From JAKFDK01 sp036676195 (GTDB lineage Bacteria; Bacillota; Sulfobacillia; Symbiobacteriales; ZC4RG38), in the NCBI GenBank assembly GCA_036676195.1, contig JAKFDK010000131.1, positions 16,827 to 80,826 of the forward strand: DNA of 64,000 nt, given 5' to 3'. The notes under the pieces were generated by a model, which saw only the letters and a program-made list of their open reading frames with translations, ran no database searches and had not been told where the DNA came from. A program made the position numbers and the translations under genes. Position 1 is the stretch's first letter, and every line of letters begins with the position of its first letter. Below are positions 40,119-48,575 of this stretch, one piece after another.

Positions 40119-41594
40119 TCACTCCTTTGTCAGCGGGATCTCCAGCTCTACGGCCGTTCCGCCACCGGGGTGAGAGCGGACGGTGAGGATGCCGCCGATG
40201 GCCTTGGCCCGCTCTTGCATGATTTGCAGCCCGTAGTGTCCCTTGGCCCGGCGGGCACCCGGATCAAAGCCGCTGCCGTCGTCTTCAACGGAAATGGCCA
40301 TAAAGTTGATACCACGGCGGGCAAACCGCACCACGGCGCGGCTGGCGCCACTATGGCAGCGGACATTATTCAGAGCTTCTTGTATGATTCGGGATAACTG
40401 TACTTCCACCTGCAGTGGAACGACGAATTCCACGCCGGGGGGATGCACCAGTTCGACCGAAATCCGATGAATCAGGCTGAATTCGTCCAGGTATTCCTTC
40501 AGGCTATCAATAAAGCTGGAACCAAGGCCAACCGGGCTCTTGAGGTCAAAAATGGCCTGGCGGACCTCCCGGTGCCCCTGGTGTACCACCAGTTCGAGGT
40601 TTTCAAAGAACTGACCGGCCTCCTGGGGGTTACCGGCCGCCACCTTGGGCAGTTGCCGCACGCGCTGGCCAATAATGGCCATGGTCTGGGCCAGGCTGTC
40701 GTGGATTTCTGCCGCCAGCCGCCGCCGTTCCTCGGTCACGGCCTCATCCCGCAGACGGGCGTACAACCGGTAATTGTCAAAGGAAACCGCCAGTTGCGCC
40801 CCGACCAGTTCCAGCACTTCCAATTCTTCCGGGGTAAGTTGCCGCCGGCTGCGCGCCCCCAGCATCAGACTGCCCAGTACCTTGCCACGGCTCGCCAGCG
40901 GCAGGAAAACGGCACTTTCGATACCCTCGGCTCCCAGTAGCGGAGCGCGCCCGCTCCAGCCGCTGATTTCCCTGGGCAGGTCCGGCACGACCCGCAGCAA
41001 CCCGCCGGAGATGACCGGCCCGTGCAGGCTTTCGGTCACCGGAATGCGGACATGGCTGAAATCTAACCGGGTCCCACTCAAGACACGGTAATACAGGTAC
41101 TCGCCGGTTTCATCCAGTTCCAGCAGGCCGGCCACATCCAGACCCAGGCTGAGCCGCACCCGGTCCAGGGCGCTGCCCACCGTGGTATCAAAATCGGCCA
41201 CTGCCCCCAGGTCCCGGTACAGTTCAGACAGCATCCGCGGGTAGGTCATATCGCGGATGACCAGCACGATCAGGTCCTCGCCGTCGATGGTCATGGGCGC
41301 CGCACTCATGGATACCGGTACGTCCCGCCCGCCGGCGGTCCGTACCACCAGATCGGACTGAACCGGCAGCCCCCCCGGCAGCACGGTCAGACACCGGCAA
41401 CTCTGGGGTGGGGCGCCGGCACGGTCCCGGCACATCAGGTACTTGCTGCAATAAAGGTGGTCGACGAAATCCGCTGGCCGCCGTCCCAGCAGACGTTCCA
41501 CCGCTGGGTTAGCGGCACGGATCCGCCGCTCCCGGTCAATCACCAGGATTCCGTCGCCCGCGTGTTCAAAGATTGCGCGGGTCAGTTCCGACAT
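40119..41594 (-). CDS. PAS-GAF sensor histidine kinase with Cys cluster
   Basis: A 491-residue soluble sensor kinase. An N-terminal PAS domain (1-118) contains a cysteine group C49, C55, C66, C68 that could hold an iron-sulfur cluster or act as a redox switch. A GAF domain follows (130-285), then a HisKA_3 dimerisation box with His298 (AAEIHDS) and a HATPase domain (DDGSGF, GHYGLQIM). No membrane helix, so it senses an internal signal, perhaps oxygen or redox state by analogy with NreB-type kinases (inference). ATG 41594 follows GAAGGTGG. Confidence 0.88.
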   Translation of the reverse strand: MSELTRAIFEHAGDGILVIDRERRIRAANPAVERLLGRRPADFVDHLYCSKYLMCRDRAGAPPQSCRCLTVLPGGLPVQSDLVVRTAGGRDVPVSMSAAPMTIDGEDLIVLVIRDMTYPRMLSELYRDLGAVADFDTTVGSALDRVRLSLGLDVAGLLELDETGEYLYYRVLSGTRLDFSHVRIPVTESLHGPVISGGLLRVVPDLPREISGWSGRAPLLGAEGIESAVFLPLASRGKVLGSLMLGARSRRQLTPEELEVLELVGAQLAVSFDNYRLYARLRDEAVTEERRRLAAEIHDSLAQTMAIIGQRVRQLPKVAAGNPQEAGQFFENLELVVHQGHREVRQAIFDLKSPVGLGSSFIDSLKEYLDEFSLIHRISVELVHPPGVEFVVPLQVEVQLSRIIQEALNNVRCHSGASRAVVRFARRGINFMAISVEDDGSGFDPGARRAKGHYGLQIMQERAKAIGGILTVRSHPGGGTAVELEIPLTKE

Positions 41595-41760
41595 ACCACC
41601 TTCAACTCCTTGTGAACAGAATACCATCCCATTTACTGACCCGGAAATAACCCGTTGGTGTCATGGGGCTCTTAGACTGCCAGGGCACCGGAGAGTACCT
41701 GAGGCCATGGCAGTAAAACCTTTGGTCAGTGGCGAATAAGGCTGCACGAGGTGAGTGGGA

Positions 41761-42387
41761 TTGTCTGTGCGCGTACTGGGCCTCGACCCCGGCTGGACCA
41801 CGGGCTGGTTTCTGGCCAGCGGTTACACCGCTGTGACCTGGGGCTCCGGCCGTGATCCGGCCACGGCACTGGCCGGGATCGAACCGGTGGACGTGGTGGT
41901 ATTTGAAGACGCAATGGATCTGGAAAAGGTGGCCCCCCTGCGGCCGCTGTTTCCGGTGCCCTGGGTGGGCATTACCCCGCAACAGTTGCAGCGGCGGCTA
42001 TTCAACCGGGTGCTGGGACGGCACCAGTCCCAGGGACCCCTGGCCCGGCGGGAACTGATCCGGCGGGGCTTCGGCTGCACGGTGACCGACCCCCATGCCC
42101 TGGACGCCGCCATGGTGGCGCTCTGGTACGTGGCCGGGGTGGCTGCAGCCAAGGCGCCGGACCTGGGCCGGTTGGCGGTCTGGGATGTGCTGGTGATCGA
42201 TGCCGGTGACGGCGAGGAGACTTACCAGGTGGTCCCACCGAACACGGCCGACCCGACGGCCGGACTGATCTCGTGGGACAGCCCGCTGGTATGGGCACTA
42301 AAAAATGCCCGGCCAGGCGACCGGGTAACGGTGCCTGCTCCGGGTGGAGATTGGGAATGTATCCTGGTGCGGGTGGACGGGGCCTGA
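41761..42387 (+). CDS. RuvC/RNase H-fold + GreA C-terminal domain fusion
   Basis: A 208-residue protein with two parts. Residues 1-130 have an RNase H/RuvC-like fold: LGLDPG (Asp9), VVFEDAM (Glu49, Asp50) and DPHALDAAMVALWY (Asp110, Asp115), spacing that fits an acidic metal site. Residues 140-207 match the GreA/GreB C-terminal FKBP-like domain: EETYQVVPPNTADP, SWDSPLVWAL and GDRVTVPAPGG. GreA lacks its coiled-coil here, so transcript cleavage stimulation is unlikely, but RNA polymerase binding is plausible. TTG 41761 has GAGGTG 7 bases upstream. I know of no standard name for this combination. Confidence 0.7.
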   Translation: MSVRVLGLDPGWTTGWFLASGYTAVTWGSGRDPATALAGIEPVDVVVFEDAMDLEKVAPLRPLFPVPWVGITPQQLQRRLFNRVLGRHQSQGPLARRELIRRGFGCTVTDPHALDAAMVALWYVAGVAAAKAPDLGRLAVWDVLVIDAGDGEETYQVVPPNTADPTAGLISWDSPLVWALKNARPGDRVTVPAPGGDWECILVRVDGA

Positions 42388-42425
42388 TCTCAGGGCCCCG
42401 CCACCGCCCGCCGGAACTGTTCGCC

Positions 42426-43283
42426 TCAGTCCTGCCCGGTCACGCCGTCCAGAAAGCGCTGCAACTGCCTGGCCTTCGGTTCGTCACCCAACTGGGTGTA
42501 GGCATTCACCAGATTGACCAGCATGCGGGCTACCGTCCGCCGGGTGCTGGAGGGGCGCAGGTACGCCTCCACCGGCCCGATGCCGATGCTGCGCAGGTAG
42601 TTGAAGCAGTCCTGGCGGCTCCAGGTCCGACCGCCACCGGCCGGGTCGATATACGTGGTGCCGCCGGAGTGCACGATCTGCGCTATAAAGTGGCCGGGCA
42701 GACCCACACCGTGGATCGGCAGACCCAGGCGCCGGCCCACCAGGATGTAAACGGTGGACAGGGCAATCTGAATGCCGATCCGCCGCTCAAGTACCCGGTT
42801 CAGGTAAACCGCGTCGGGGTCGGTGTGCTCGCTCTGGCTACCGGACCGGTAGCCCAGTTCCCCGCCCAGGTATTTGCACAGGGCATCGACCTCGTCCTGT
42901 ACGCTGCTCCCGGACGGTAACCGCTGCCGCAGGGTCTCGGCCAGTTCATCCAGGCTCCGGGAAACGGCCGCCGGGTCCAGGTCCGGGTCACCGATGGCCG
43001 CGATCAGCAGTACACCGTCTTCCAGATCCATGGCTGCATCCTGCCGGGCGACGTAGGCGCTCCAGCGTTCCTGCAGGTCGCTCAGGCGCATCTCTTCCAG
43101 CAGGAGGCGGGCCCGGCCGCGCACCAGCGGATCGGGTCCCTGGGCGCCTTCAGCCAGGAAGCCAAAGGCGCGGCGGCCGACAGCCAGGAGATGCTCCCGG
43201 GCAATATGATGCGTGCGCCGGTCCTCATCGCCCAGCAAGACCACCAGAGCCCGGATCTCATTTTCCGTCAGTGTCGTCTTCAT
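42426..43283 (-). CDS. SirB1/YchA-type transglutaminase-like protein
   Basis: A 285-residue protein. A helical N-terminus (1-120) precedes a transglutaminase-like domain of the SirB1 type (VYLNRVLERRIGIQIALSTVY, LPIHGVGLPGHF, YIDPAGGG). The catalytic Cys of true transglutaminases appears absent, as is common in SirB1 proteins, whose function is unknown. ATG 43283 has GGAGG 9 bases upstream. It overlaps the end of ispH by 26 bases, so it is translationally linked to it. Confidence 0.82.
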   Translation of the reverse strand: MKTTLTENEIRALVVLLGDEDRRTHHIAREHLLAVGRRAFGFLAEGAQGPDPLVRGRARLLLEEMRLSDLQERWSAYVARQDAAMDLEDGVLLIAAIGDPDLDPAAVSRSLDELAETLRQRLPSGSSVQDEVDALCKYLGGELGYRSGSQSEHTDPDAVYLNRVLERRIGIQIALSTVYILVGRRLGLPIHGVGLPGHFIAQIVHSGGTTYIDPAGGGRTWSRQDCFNYLRSIGIGPVEAYLRPSSTRRTVARMLVNLVNAYTQLGDEPKARQLQRFLDGVTGQD

Positions 43284-44166
43284 AGCCGCCATCCTCCGGT
43301 TGATATTGTTCTATAAGACGGACGACCTCGCGGGTTACCTGGGTCGGCGTGGAAGCCCCGGACGTAACAGCGATGCGGCGTTTACCCTTCAACAGGCGGG
43401 GGTCCAGATCTTTGGCACTGTCCACCAGCACCGCCTCGGTCCCGCCGATCTCCCTGGCCACCTGCACCAGCCGGTTGGAGTTATTGCTGCGTACATCTCC
43501 CACCACTACCACCAGGTCGGAGTCGGGAGCCAATCTGGCCACCGCCTCCTGGCGCAGTTGGGTAGCCATACAGATTTCATTATGCACCTGGGCGTGCGGA
43601 TACCTGTCCAGAATGGCCTGAATCAGGTGCCGTGTGTCCCACAGGGACATGGTGGTCTGGTTGGTCACGGCAATCCGGTCTGTGCTGAGCCGGATCTGCG
43701 CCAGGTCGGCTTCCCTTTCCACCAGGTGCACCCGTTCGGGCGCCACCCCCACCGCCCCTTCGGGCTCGGGGTGCCCCTTCTTGCCAATGTACAGAATCTC
43801 GTAGCCCTGCGCCACCAGTTCCCGGATCAGATCGTGGGTGCGGGTGACGTCCGGACAGGTGGCATCTACCACATTCAGGCCCTTTTCCCTGGCCCGGACC
43901 CGCACCGCCGGTGAGACACCGTGGGCCGTGAGAATGACGGTGGCGGGGGCAGTAATCTCCTCCAGCAACTGCAGACGGTCTTCCCCGTCCAGGTTGCGGA
44001 TCCCCAGGGAACTCATTTCCTCTACAACATGATGGTTGTGTACAATCTGTCCCAGGATATAAATGGGTCGGACAGTGTTGGGGTCTTGGGCAACCTGCCT
44101 GGCGAGCTGAATGGCATCTACCACGCCGTGGCAATAACCACGCGGGGTGATCTTTACCACTTCCAT
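43258..44166 (-). CDS. ispH: 4-hydroxy-3-methylbut-2-enyl diphosphate reductase
   Basis: A 302-residue iron-sulfur enzyme, last step of the MEP isoprenoid pathway, producing IPP and DMAPP. Cluster ligands Cys12 (GYCHGV), Cys104 (DATCP) and Cys199 (EICMAT) are present, together with HNHHVVEE, AHGVSP, TNQTTMS and SSNSNRL-type (RSNNSNRLV) motifs. GTTTAAGGAG precedes the ATG. It is led by an exact TATAAT extended -10 promoter and followed by an overlapping SirB1-like gene. Confidence 0.95.
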   Translation of the reverse strand: MEVVKITPRGYCHGVVDAIQLARQVAQDPNTVRPIYILGQIVHNHHVVEEMSSLGIRNLDGEDRLQLLEEITAPATVILTAHGVSPAVRVRAREKGLNVVDATCPDVTRTHDLIRELVAQGYEILYIGKKGHPEPEGAVGVAPERVHLVEREADLAQIRLSTDRIAVTNQTTMSLWDTRHLIQAILDRYPHAQVHNEICMATQLRQEAVARLAPDSDLVVVVGDVRSNNSNRLVQVAREIGGTEAVLVDSAKDLDPRLLKGKRRIAVTSGASTPTQVTREVVRLIEQYQPEDGGYEDDTDGK

Positions 44167-44231
44167 CGGTTCAACTCCTTAAATTCTTAAGAGACGCCCG
44201 TTTGGTTGATCGGCACCCAACATTGCTCCTC

Positions 44232-44240
44232 ATTATAGCA
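44232..44240 (-). promoter_or_regulatory. Extended -10 promoter of ispH
   Basis: Minus-strand TGCTATAAT gives an exact -10 with the TGn extension; no good -35 at 17 bases. Leader about 60 bases. Confidence 0.65.
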
Positions 44241-44291
44241 TGGGGCCAGTGGTCAACTTGGTGCGTTGGATCACCCTCTACTTAAGTAGAC

Positions 44292-44325
44292 GACGGTCGG
44301 GCGCATTTGGTGGCACCCGACCGTC
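44292..44325. terminator. Hairpin downstream of the His-rich gene
   Basis: Perfect GACGGTCGGG/CCCGACCGTC stem. The T-run (CTTTTT) lies on the plus-strand side, but the only gene ending here is on the minus strand. Confidence 0.55.
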
Positions 44326-44333
44326 CTTTTTCG

Positions 44334-44492
44334 CTAATGGCCGTGACCGTGATCGTCGTGACCATGGCCGCCCCCGTGGCCGCCGTGGCCGTGGCCGCCG
44401 GCATCCCCGACCACCCCGGAATTCGCCCCGGTGGCAATGAATACAACGACAGACGCCAGAACAATGAGTCCAACCCACATGTAGTAGTTCAT
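44334..44492 (-). CDS. Small His-rich membrane protein
   Basis: A 52-residue protein. One membrane helix (residues 5-22, YMWVGLIVLASVVVFIATG) is followed by a Gly/His/Asp tail with nine His in the last 21 residues, including HGHGGHGGGHGH. Such tails bind Ni, Zn or Cu and would lie outside the membrane if the N-terminus is inside. GAGAGGAG precedes the ATG by 8 bases. It stands alone between ispH and the NUDIX gene. Function as a metal buffer is inferred. Confidence 0.75.
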   Translation of the reverse strand: MNYYMWVGLIVLASVVVFIATGANSGVVGDAGGHGHGGHGGGHGHDDHGHGH

Positions 44493-44594
44493 GATGCAGA
44501 TCTCCTCTCCCGTATCTCGCCTACATTATACCAGAGTTTCCTGCCCCGTCACCCGTTTGTTCCGCCCCCCGAAGGGTCCAGGGCACGGAGCGGG

Positions 44595-45200
44595 TCAGGT
44601 CTGGTACGGTTCAGGGGTGGGTGGCCGTCCGCCGGCCAGGGCGGCGGCGCAGGCATCGTGCAACCAGGCCCGGTAGCGGAACAAGCGGCCGGGGGCACCC
44701 AGAATCGCCTGCCGGATCGGGCCGGTCAGGTCCGCCAGGGCGAACCAGCCGCAGGACCGGATCTCCCGGGTGTCCTGCGGGGCGCACTCCGGATCGGGCG
44801 TCCGGGCGGTAAAAACGTGGGTCACCCAGGCAATGGCGTCTTCGTGCGGGGCCACAAAGGAAACGTGCACCCGCAGCAGGTAACGCTCAACGGTCACCGT
44901 CAGCCCGGTCTCCTCCAGGGCCTCCCGCCTGGCCCCGGCCACCACGTCTTCGCCAGGATTCACCCCGCCGCCCGGGTTGCGCCAGACGCCGTCTGGGTAG
45001 TTGTGCTTCTGGATCAAAGCGATGTGATCGTCCGGACCGAAAATAAACAGGGTCACATCATGGGCCCGCCGGCCCCCTTTTTGGGTGCTGCGGATAAACT
45101 GAGCCTCGGTATCGGTGATGGGCCACGTGAGCTGAACGGTATCCGGCTGGCCGTGGCGACGAACCAGGTCGGCCAGTATTGCGGGCGCCAGGGTATGCAA
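44595..45200 (-). CDS. NUDIX hydrolase
   Basis: About 201 residues with a complete NUDIX box (GGGVNPGEDVVAGARREALE then ETGL). It cleaves a nucleoside diphosphate linked to another group; the substrate is not clear. The TTG at 45200 has GGAGG 10 bases upstream; an ATG at 45239 in the same frame lacks a ribosome binding site. Located just upstream of nothing co-directional except the His-rich gene, so likely its own unit. Confidence 0.85.
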   Translation of the reverse strand: MHTLAPAILADLVRRHGQPDTVQLTWPITDTEAQFIRSTQKGGRRAHDVTLFIFGPDDHIALIQKHNYPDGVWRNPGGGVNPGEDVVAGARREALEETGLTVTVERYLLRVHVSFVAPHEDAIAWVTHVFTARTPDPECAPQDTREIRSCGWFALADLTGPIRQAILGAPGRLFRYRAWLHDACAAALAGGRPPTPEPYQT

Positions 45201-45265
45201 GGACGTATCGCCTCCGGTGGTTAGCCGCGTGCCAGCCATTTCGGCAGGCGCAGGCCATCTACCTG

Positions 45266-47002
45266 CTAACCGCCGGCCGCCGCCATGGCCGGCGGCCAGG
45301 CCGTTTCGGGCGGCAGGCCGAACCAGGCGGCCAGGACAGCCCGTGCCACCGGGGCCGCCCAGGAGCCGTGGCCGCCGCCGGGAATCACCACTGCCACGGC
45401 CACCTCCGGCCGGTCAGCCGGGGCATAGGCGACGGTCCAGGCCACGTCGGCCCGGGGCGGATCCTCAGCGGTGCCGGTTTTCGCTCCCACCGTCAGCGGA
45501 AAGTCGGCAAAGGCCCAGGCCGCGGTGCCCCCGGGGTCGTGGGCGGCCGCCTGCATGCCGCGGCGGACCGCCTGCAGGTGGACCGGGTCCAGGGGGAGCG
45601 GACGGACCACCGGCTCCCGCTGCCAGTCGGTGCGCCCGCCGGCAGTCCGCACTTCCTGTACCAGGTAGGGCTGCACCACCTGGCCGGTGGCCAGGGCCCC
45701 GGTATAGACCGCCATTTGCAGCGGCGTGACCTGGTTGTAGCCCTGGCCAATGGCCAGGGACAGCACCTCACCGGGCTGCCAGCGGTGGCCATACTCGGCC
45801 AGACCGGCCGCCTGCCCGGCCGGTTCGCTCGGCAGGTCAACCCCGGTGGGACGTCCGAGGCCGAACTGGAGAGCCACCTGCTGCAGGGCGTTGGGACCGA
45901 CGCGGCGGCCCATTTCGTAAAAGTACACATCGCAGGACTCGGCCAGCGCCCTGGTCAGAGTCACCGGCCCGTGGCCCTGGGGTAACCAGTCGGCCGGGCG
46001 GTGCAGGTCCCAGTAGCGGCCGGAGCAGGTGATCACTTCGTCCGGTTGTACCCGGCCACTGCCCAGGGCGGCCAGTGCAGTAACCATTTTGTAGGTCGAA
46101 CCGGGCGGAAATGCCGCCAGGGCCCAGTTATTCAGGGGCTGATCCGGATCCGTTGTCAGACTCTGCCATTCCTCCGGGGTCAGTCCCCGGGCAAACCGGT
46201 TGGGGTCGTAGCCAGGCAACGATGCCATGGCCCGCACGGCACCGGTGCGCAGGTCCAGCACGACTGCGGCGGCGCGCCGGGGTGCGTACTCCCCGGCTGA
46301 GGCCCGGCGGATCCAGCGCAGATGTTCCGCCAGGGCCACCTCGACCTGCGCCTGCAGGCGGGCGTCCAGCCCCAGGTGCAGGTCTTGTCCTGGCTGCGGC
46401 CCCTGGGTGCCGTCGGCTATCCGCAGGCGTCCCCGGGCATCGGCCGTCAGCATATACAGGCCCGGCCTGCCGGCCAGCACCCCGGCGTAGGACCGCTCCA
46501 TCCCATCGAGCACGTGAACGGCCAGCCGGTCCCGTGGGTAATGGCGCTGCGGCATTGGCAGCAGCAGCACCCCCGGCGGCAGACCGATCTCGACCAGGCG
46601 GGCATGCTGGGCCGGCGTCAGGTCAGCGATGAGCGTGACCGGCAGCGAGCGGGCCACCCGGGCCGCCTCCACCCTGGCCTGCCAGCGCTCCAGTTCCGCC
46701 GCGGCACCGGTCCCGGCGGGAAAGAGGGCCGCCGCTAGCGCCGCCATGGCGGCCGTGGCCCCCGCCGCGGTCGGGTCGGACAGTACCACCGTCAGCACGG
46801 TGCGCGTGCCGGCCAGTCGGGTGCCGTGCCGGTCGAACACGGCACCGCGCACCGCCGGTACCGGCAGCAGCCGGCGGCTGTTGACCCCGGCCCGTAGGGC
46901 CAGGCCCGGTCCCTCCCACCAGACCAGCCTGGCCTGCCCCACCGCCAGCCAGATGGTGACCAGAATCAACCCGGCCCGCAGCCGCCGTGCCCGCTCCGGC
47001 AT
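45266..47002 (-). CDS. Class B penicillin-binding protein (PBP2-like transpeptidase)
   Basis: A 578-residue peptidoglycan DD-transpeptidase. One N-terminal membrane helix (9-27), a pedestal domain (50-230) and a transpeptidase domain with active-site PPGSTYK, second motif ESCDVY (SxD in place of SxN) and third motif KTGTAE. PBP2 (MrdA) and SpoVD/FtsI groups share this layout; the short length favours a PBP2/PbpA-like protein. ATG 47002 follows AAGGGG by 8 bases. No RodA/FtsW gene is adjacent. Confidence 0.88.
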   Translation of the reverse strand: MPERARRLRAGLILVTIWLAVGQARLVWWEGPGLALRAGVNSRRLLPVPAVRGAVFDRHGTRLAGTRTVLTVVLSDPTAAGATAAMAALAAALFPAGTGAAAELERWQARVEAARVARSLPVTLIADLTPAQHARLVEIGLPPGVLLLPMPQRHYPRDRLAVHVLDGMERSYAGVLAGRPGLYMLTADARGRLRIADGTQGPQPGQDLHLGLDARLQAQVEVALAEHLRWIRRASAGEYAPRRAAAVVLDLRTGAVRAMASLPGYDPNRFARGLTPEEWQSLTTDPDQPLNNWALAAFPPGSTYKMVTALAALGSGRVQPDEVITCSGRYWDLHRPADWLPQGHGPVTLTRALAESCDVYFYEMGRRVGPNALQQVALQFGLGRPTGVDLPSEPAGQAAGLAEYGHRWQPGEVLSLAIGQGYNQVTPLQMAVYTGALATGQVVQPYLVQEVRTAGGRTDWQREPVVRPLPLDPVHLQAVRRGMQAAAHDPGGTAAWAFADFPLTVGAKTGTAEDPPRADVAWTVAYAPADRPEVAVAVVIPGGGHGSWAAPVARAVLAAWFGLPPETAWPPAMAAAGG

Positions 47003-47106
47003 GACCTCCACCCCTTATGGTTGGCAGGGTATGCGGGCAGCCTCCGGGGCGGTCCGGCTTGCAGGGTGGGCGGGCTTCCATTAAACTGGTCGCGGGGGTG
47101 TCGCCG

Positions 47107-47349
47107 GTGACGACGCGCAAGATCGACATGAAGCCGATTGAAGATTTTATGCACCACCACGGTTTGGGTGTGGACGACCTGTTTTTTGCCCTGCATCTGG
47201 GCGCAGAGCGGGTGGCCCATAACGCCGCACACCCGCCTTCCACCCGGGAGCACTGGCGGCGGATCGCCTTTGAATGCAGGCAGTTATGGCAGGACTACAG
47301 TGCGGAAGGGGAGCGGCTCAACCCGGAGCGCCCGGCCGGGAACCCATGA
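47107..47349 (+). CDS. Small hypothetical protein
   Basis: An 80-residue acidic, helical protein (KPIEDFMHHHGLGVDDLFF then ERVAHNAAHPP) with one Cys. No family recognised. The GTG at 47107 has GGGGGTG 6 bases upstream; ATG 47128 is an alternative. Divergent from the PBP gene. Confidence 0.5.
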   Translation: MTTRKIDMKPIEDFMHHHGLGVDDLFFALHLGAERVAHNAAHPPSTREHWRRIAFECRQLWQDYSAEGERLNPERPAGNP

Positions 47350-47356
47350 AGCAACG

Positions 47357-47392
47357 GTGCCGTCCCACCGCAGGGCTGCGGCGGGACGGCAC
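47357..47392. terminator. Bidirectional terminator
   Basis: Long stem GTGCCGTCCC..GGGACGGCAC with extra inner pairs, followed by TGATTTTTG on the plus strand. Confidence 0.85.
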
Positions 47393-47432
47393 TGATTTTT
47401 GCGTCGCAGCCGGCGGCGCAGTTCCGTTCAGG

Positions 47433-48569
47433 TCAGCCGGCCTGCCGGACCCGGTCCCAACGGAGCAGGATCACCCAGCCGGCCGCCGCGGCGGCGGAAA
47501 CCCAGCCCATGCACTGATACAGCAAGGGCAGACCCCACTGGTCGGCCACCAGCCCGGCCAGGGCCGATCCAATCACGTTCGAAAGACCAAACCCGGCTCC
47601 GGACAGCAGTCCCTGCCCGGTGGAGCGCAGGGGCGGCGGTGTCCACCTGGCCATCAGCAGGACCAGTGCCGGCCAGGACAGGCCAAAGGACAGACTGTGG
47701 GACAGTTGCACCGCCACCCCCAGCCACGGGTTGGTAACAGTGGAAAGAAACAGAAAGCGGACTGCATACACCAGCGACGCCACCACCAGGGCAGGCAGCG
47801 GACCCATGCGCTGAATCACCGGGCCGCTCCAGAAAATTACCGGAATCTCCGAAGCAGCGGCCAGGGCGAATCCCAGGCCGATTGTACCGCGTCCGGCACC
47901 CATGGACTCGAGGTAGAGGCCGTAGAACACGTTATTCCCGGCCGTTGCCACCTGCATGATGAAGGTGACAAGCAGGGCGGCCGGTACCAGGCCGCTGCGC
48001 AGCAGGGTGCCCACCCCTCCCCGGACCGGCCGGAACGCCGTGCCCGGCGCCGGGTCGGTGGCCGCCACCCGATACAGGGACCCCCAGGTCAGCAGCAAAA
48101 AGGCCGGGACCAGCCAGAAAATCCCCCGCAGGTCGGTACGCTGAAACAGCCAACCTGCCCCTTGCACTGCCAGAGCAAAGGAAATGGAGCCCCAGACCCG
48201 CAGGCGCCCGTACTCCCCGTGTTTACGCTCCAGGAGGGCCAGGGTCAGACCGTCGGCGAGGGGAATGGCCGGACCGTAGACGACGGAAAACAGGCTCAGC
48301 AGTACAGCCAGTATCCAGAAGCCGGACGCCTGCCCGGTCAGGGCGCTGAGCAGGGCGGCCAGCGGCAGCAGGATCAGCAGCATGCGGGCCCGGCCGTACC
48401 GGTCGGACAGCATGCCGCCCAGCGGCTGGCCCACCAGGTTCACCAGCGGCGTGATGGCGGTAAGCAGCCCGATCTCCGTGGAGGCCAGGCCCAGCCCCCG
48501 CAGATGTACCGGCAGGAAGGGCATCCAGACGGCCACGGCGGCAAACAGAAAGAAATATACCAGGCGCAT
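47433..48569 (-). CDS. MFS transporter (MFS_1-like/LacY-like)
   Basis: A 378-residue transporter with twelve predicted helices and the MFS loop 2-3 signature GGMLSDRYGRAR. The N-terminal pattern FFLFAAVAVWMPFLPVHLRG resembles the MFS_1-like group containing nucleoside and sugar permeases. Substrate unknown. It begins 7 bases after the HAD gene stop, so the two are co-transcribed. Confidence 0.85.
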   Translation of the reverse strand: MRLVYFFLFAAVAVWMPFLPVHLRGLGLASTEIGLLTAITPLVNLVGQPLGGMLSDRYGRARMLLILLPLAALLSALTGQASGFWILAVLLSLFSVVYGPAIPLADGLTLALLERKHGEYGRLRVWGSISFALAVQGAGWLFQRTDLRGIFWLVPAFLLLTWGSLYRVAATDPAPGTAFRPVRGGVGTLLRSGLVPAALLVTFIMQVATAGNNVFYGLYLESMGAGRGTIGLGFALAAASEIPVIFWSGPVIQRMGPLPALVVASLVYAVRFLFLSTVTNPWLGVAVQLSHSLSFGLSWPALVLLMARWTPPPLRSTGQGLLSGAGFGLSNVIGSALAGLVADQWGLPLLYQCMGWVSAAAAAGWVILLRWDRVRQAG

Positions 48570-48575
48570 GCCGGC

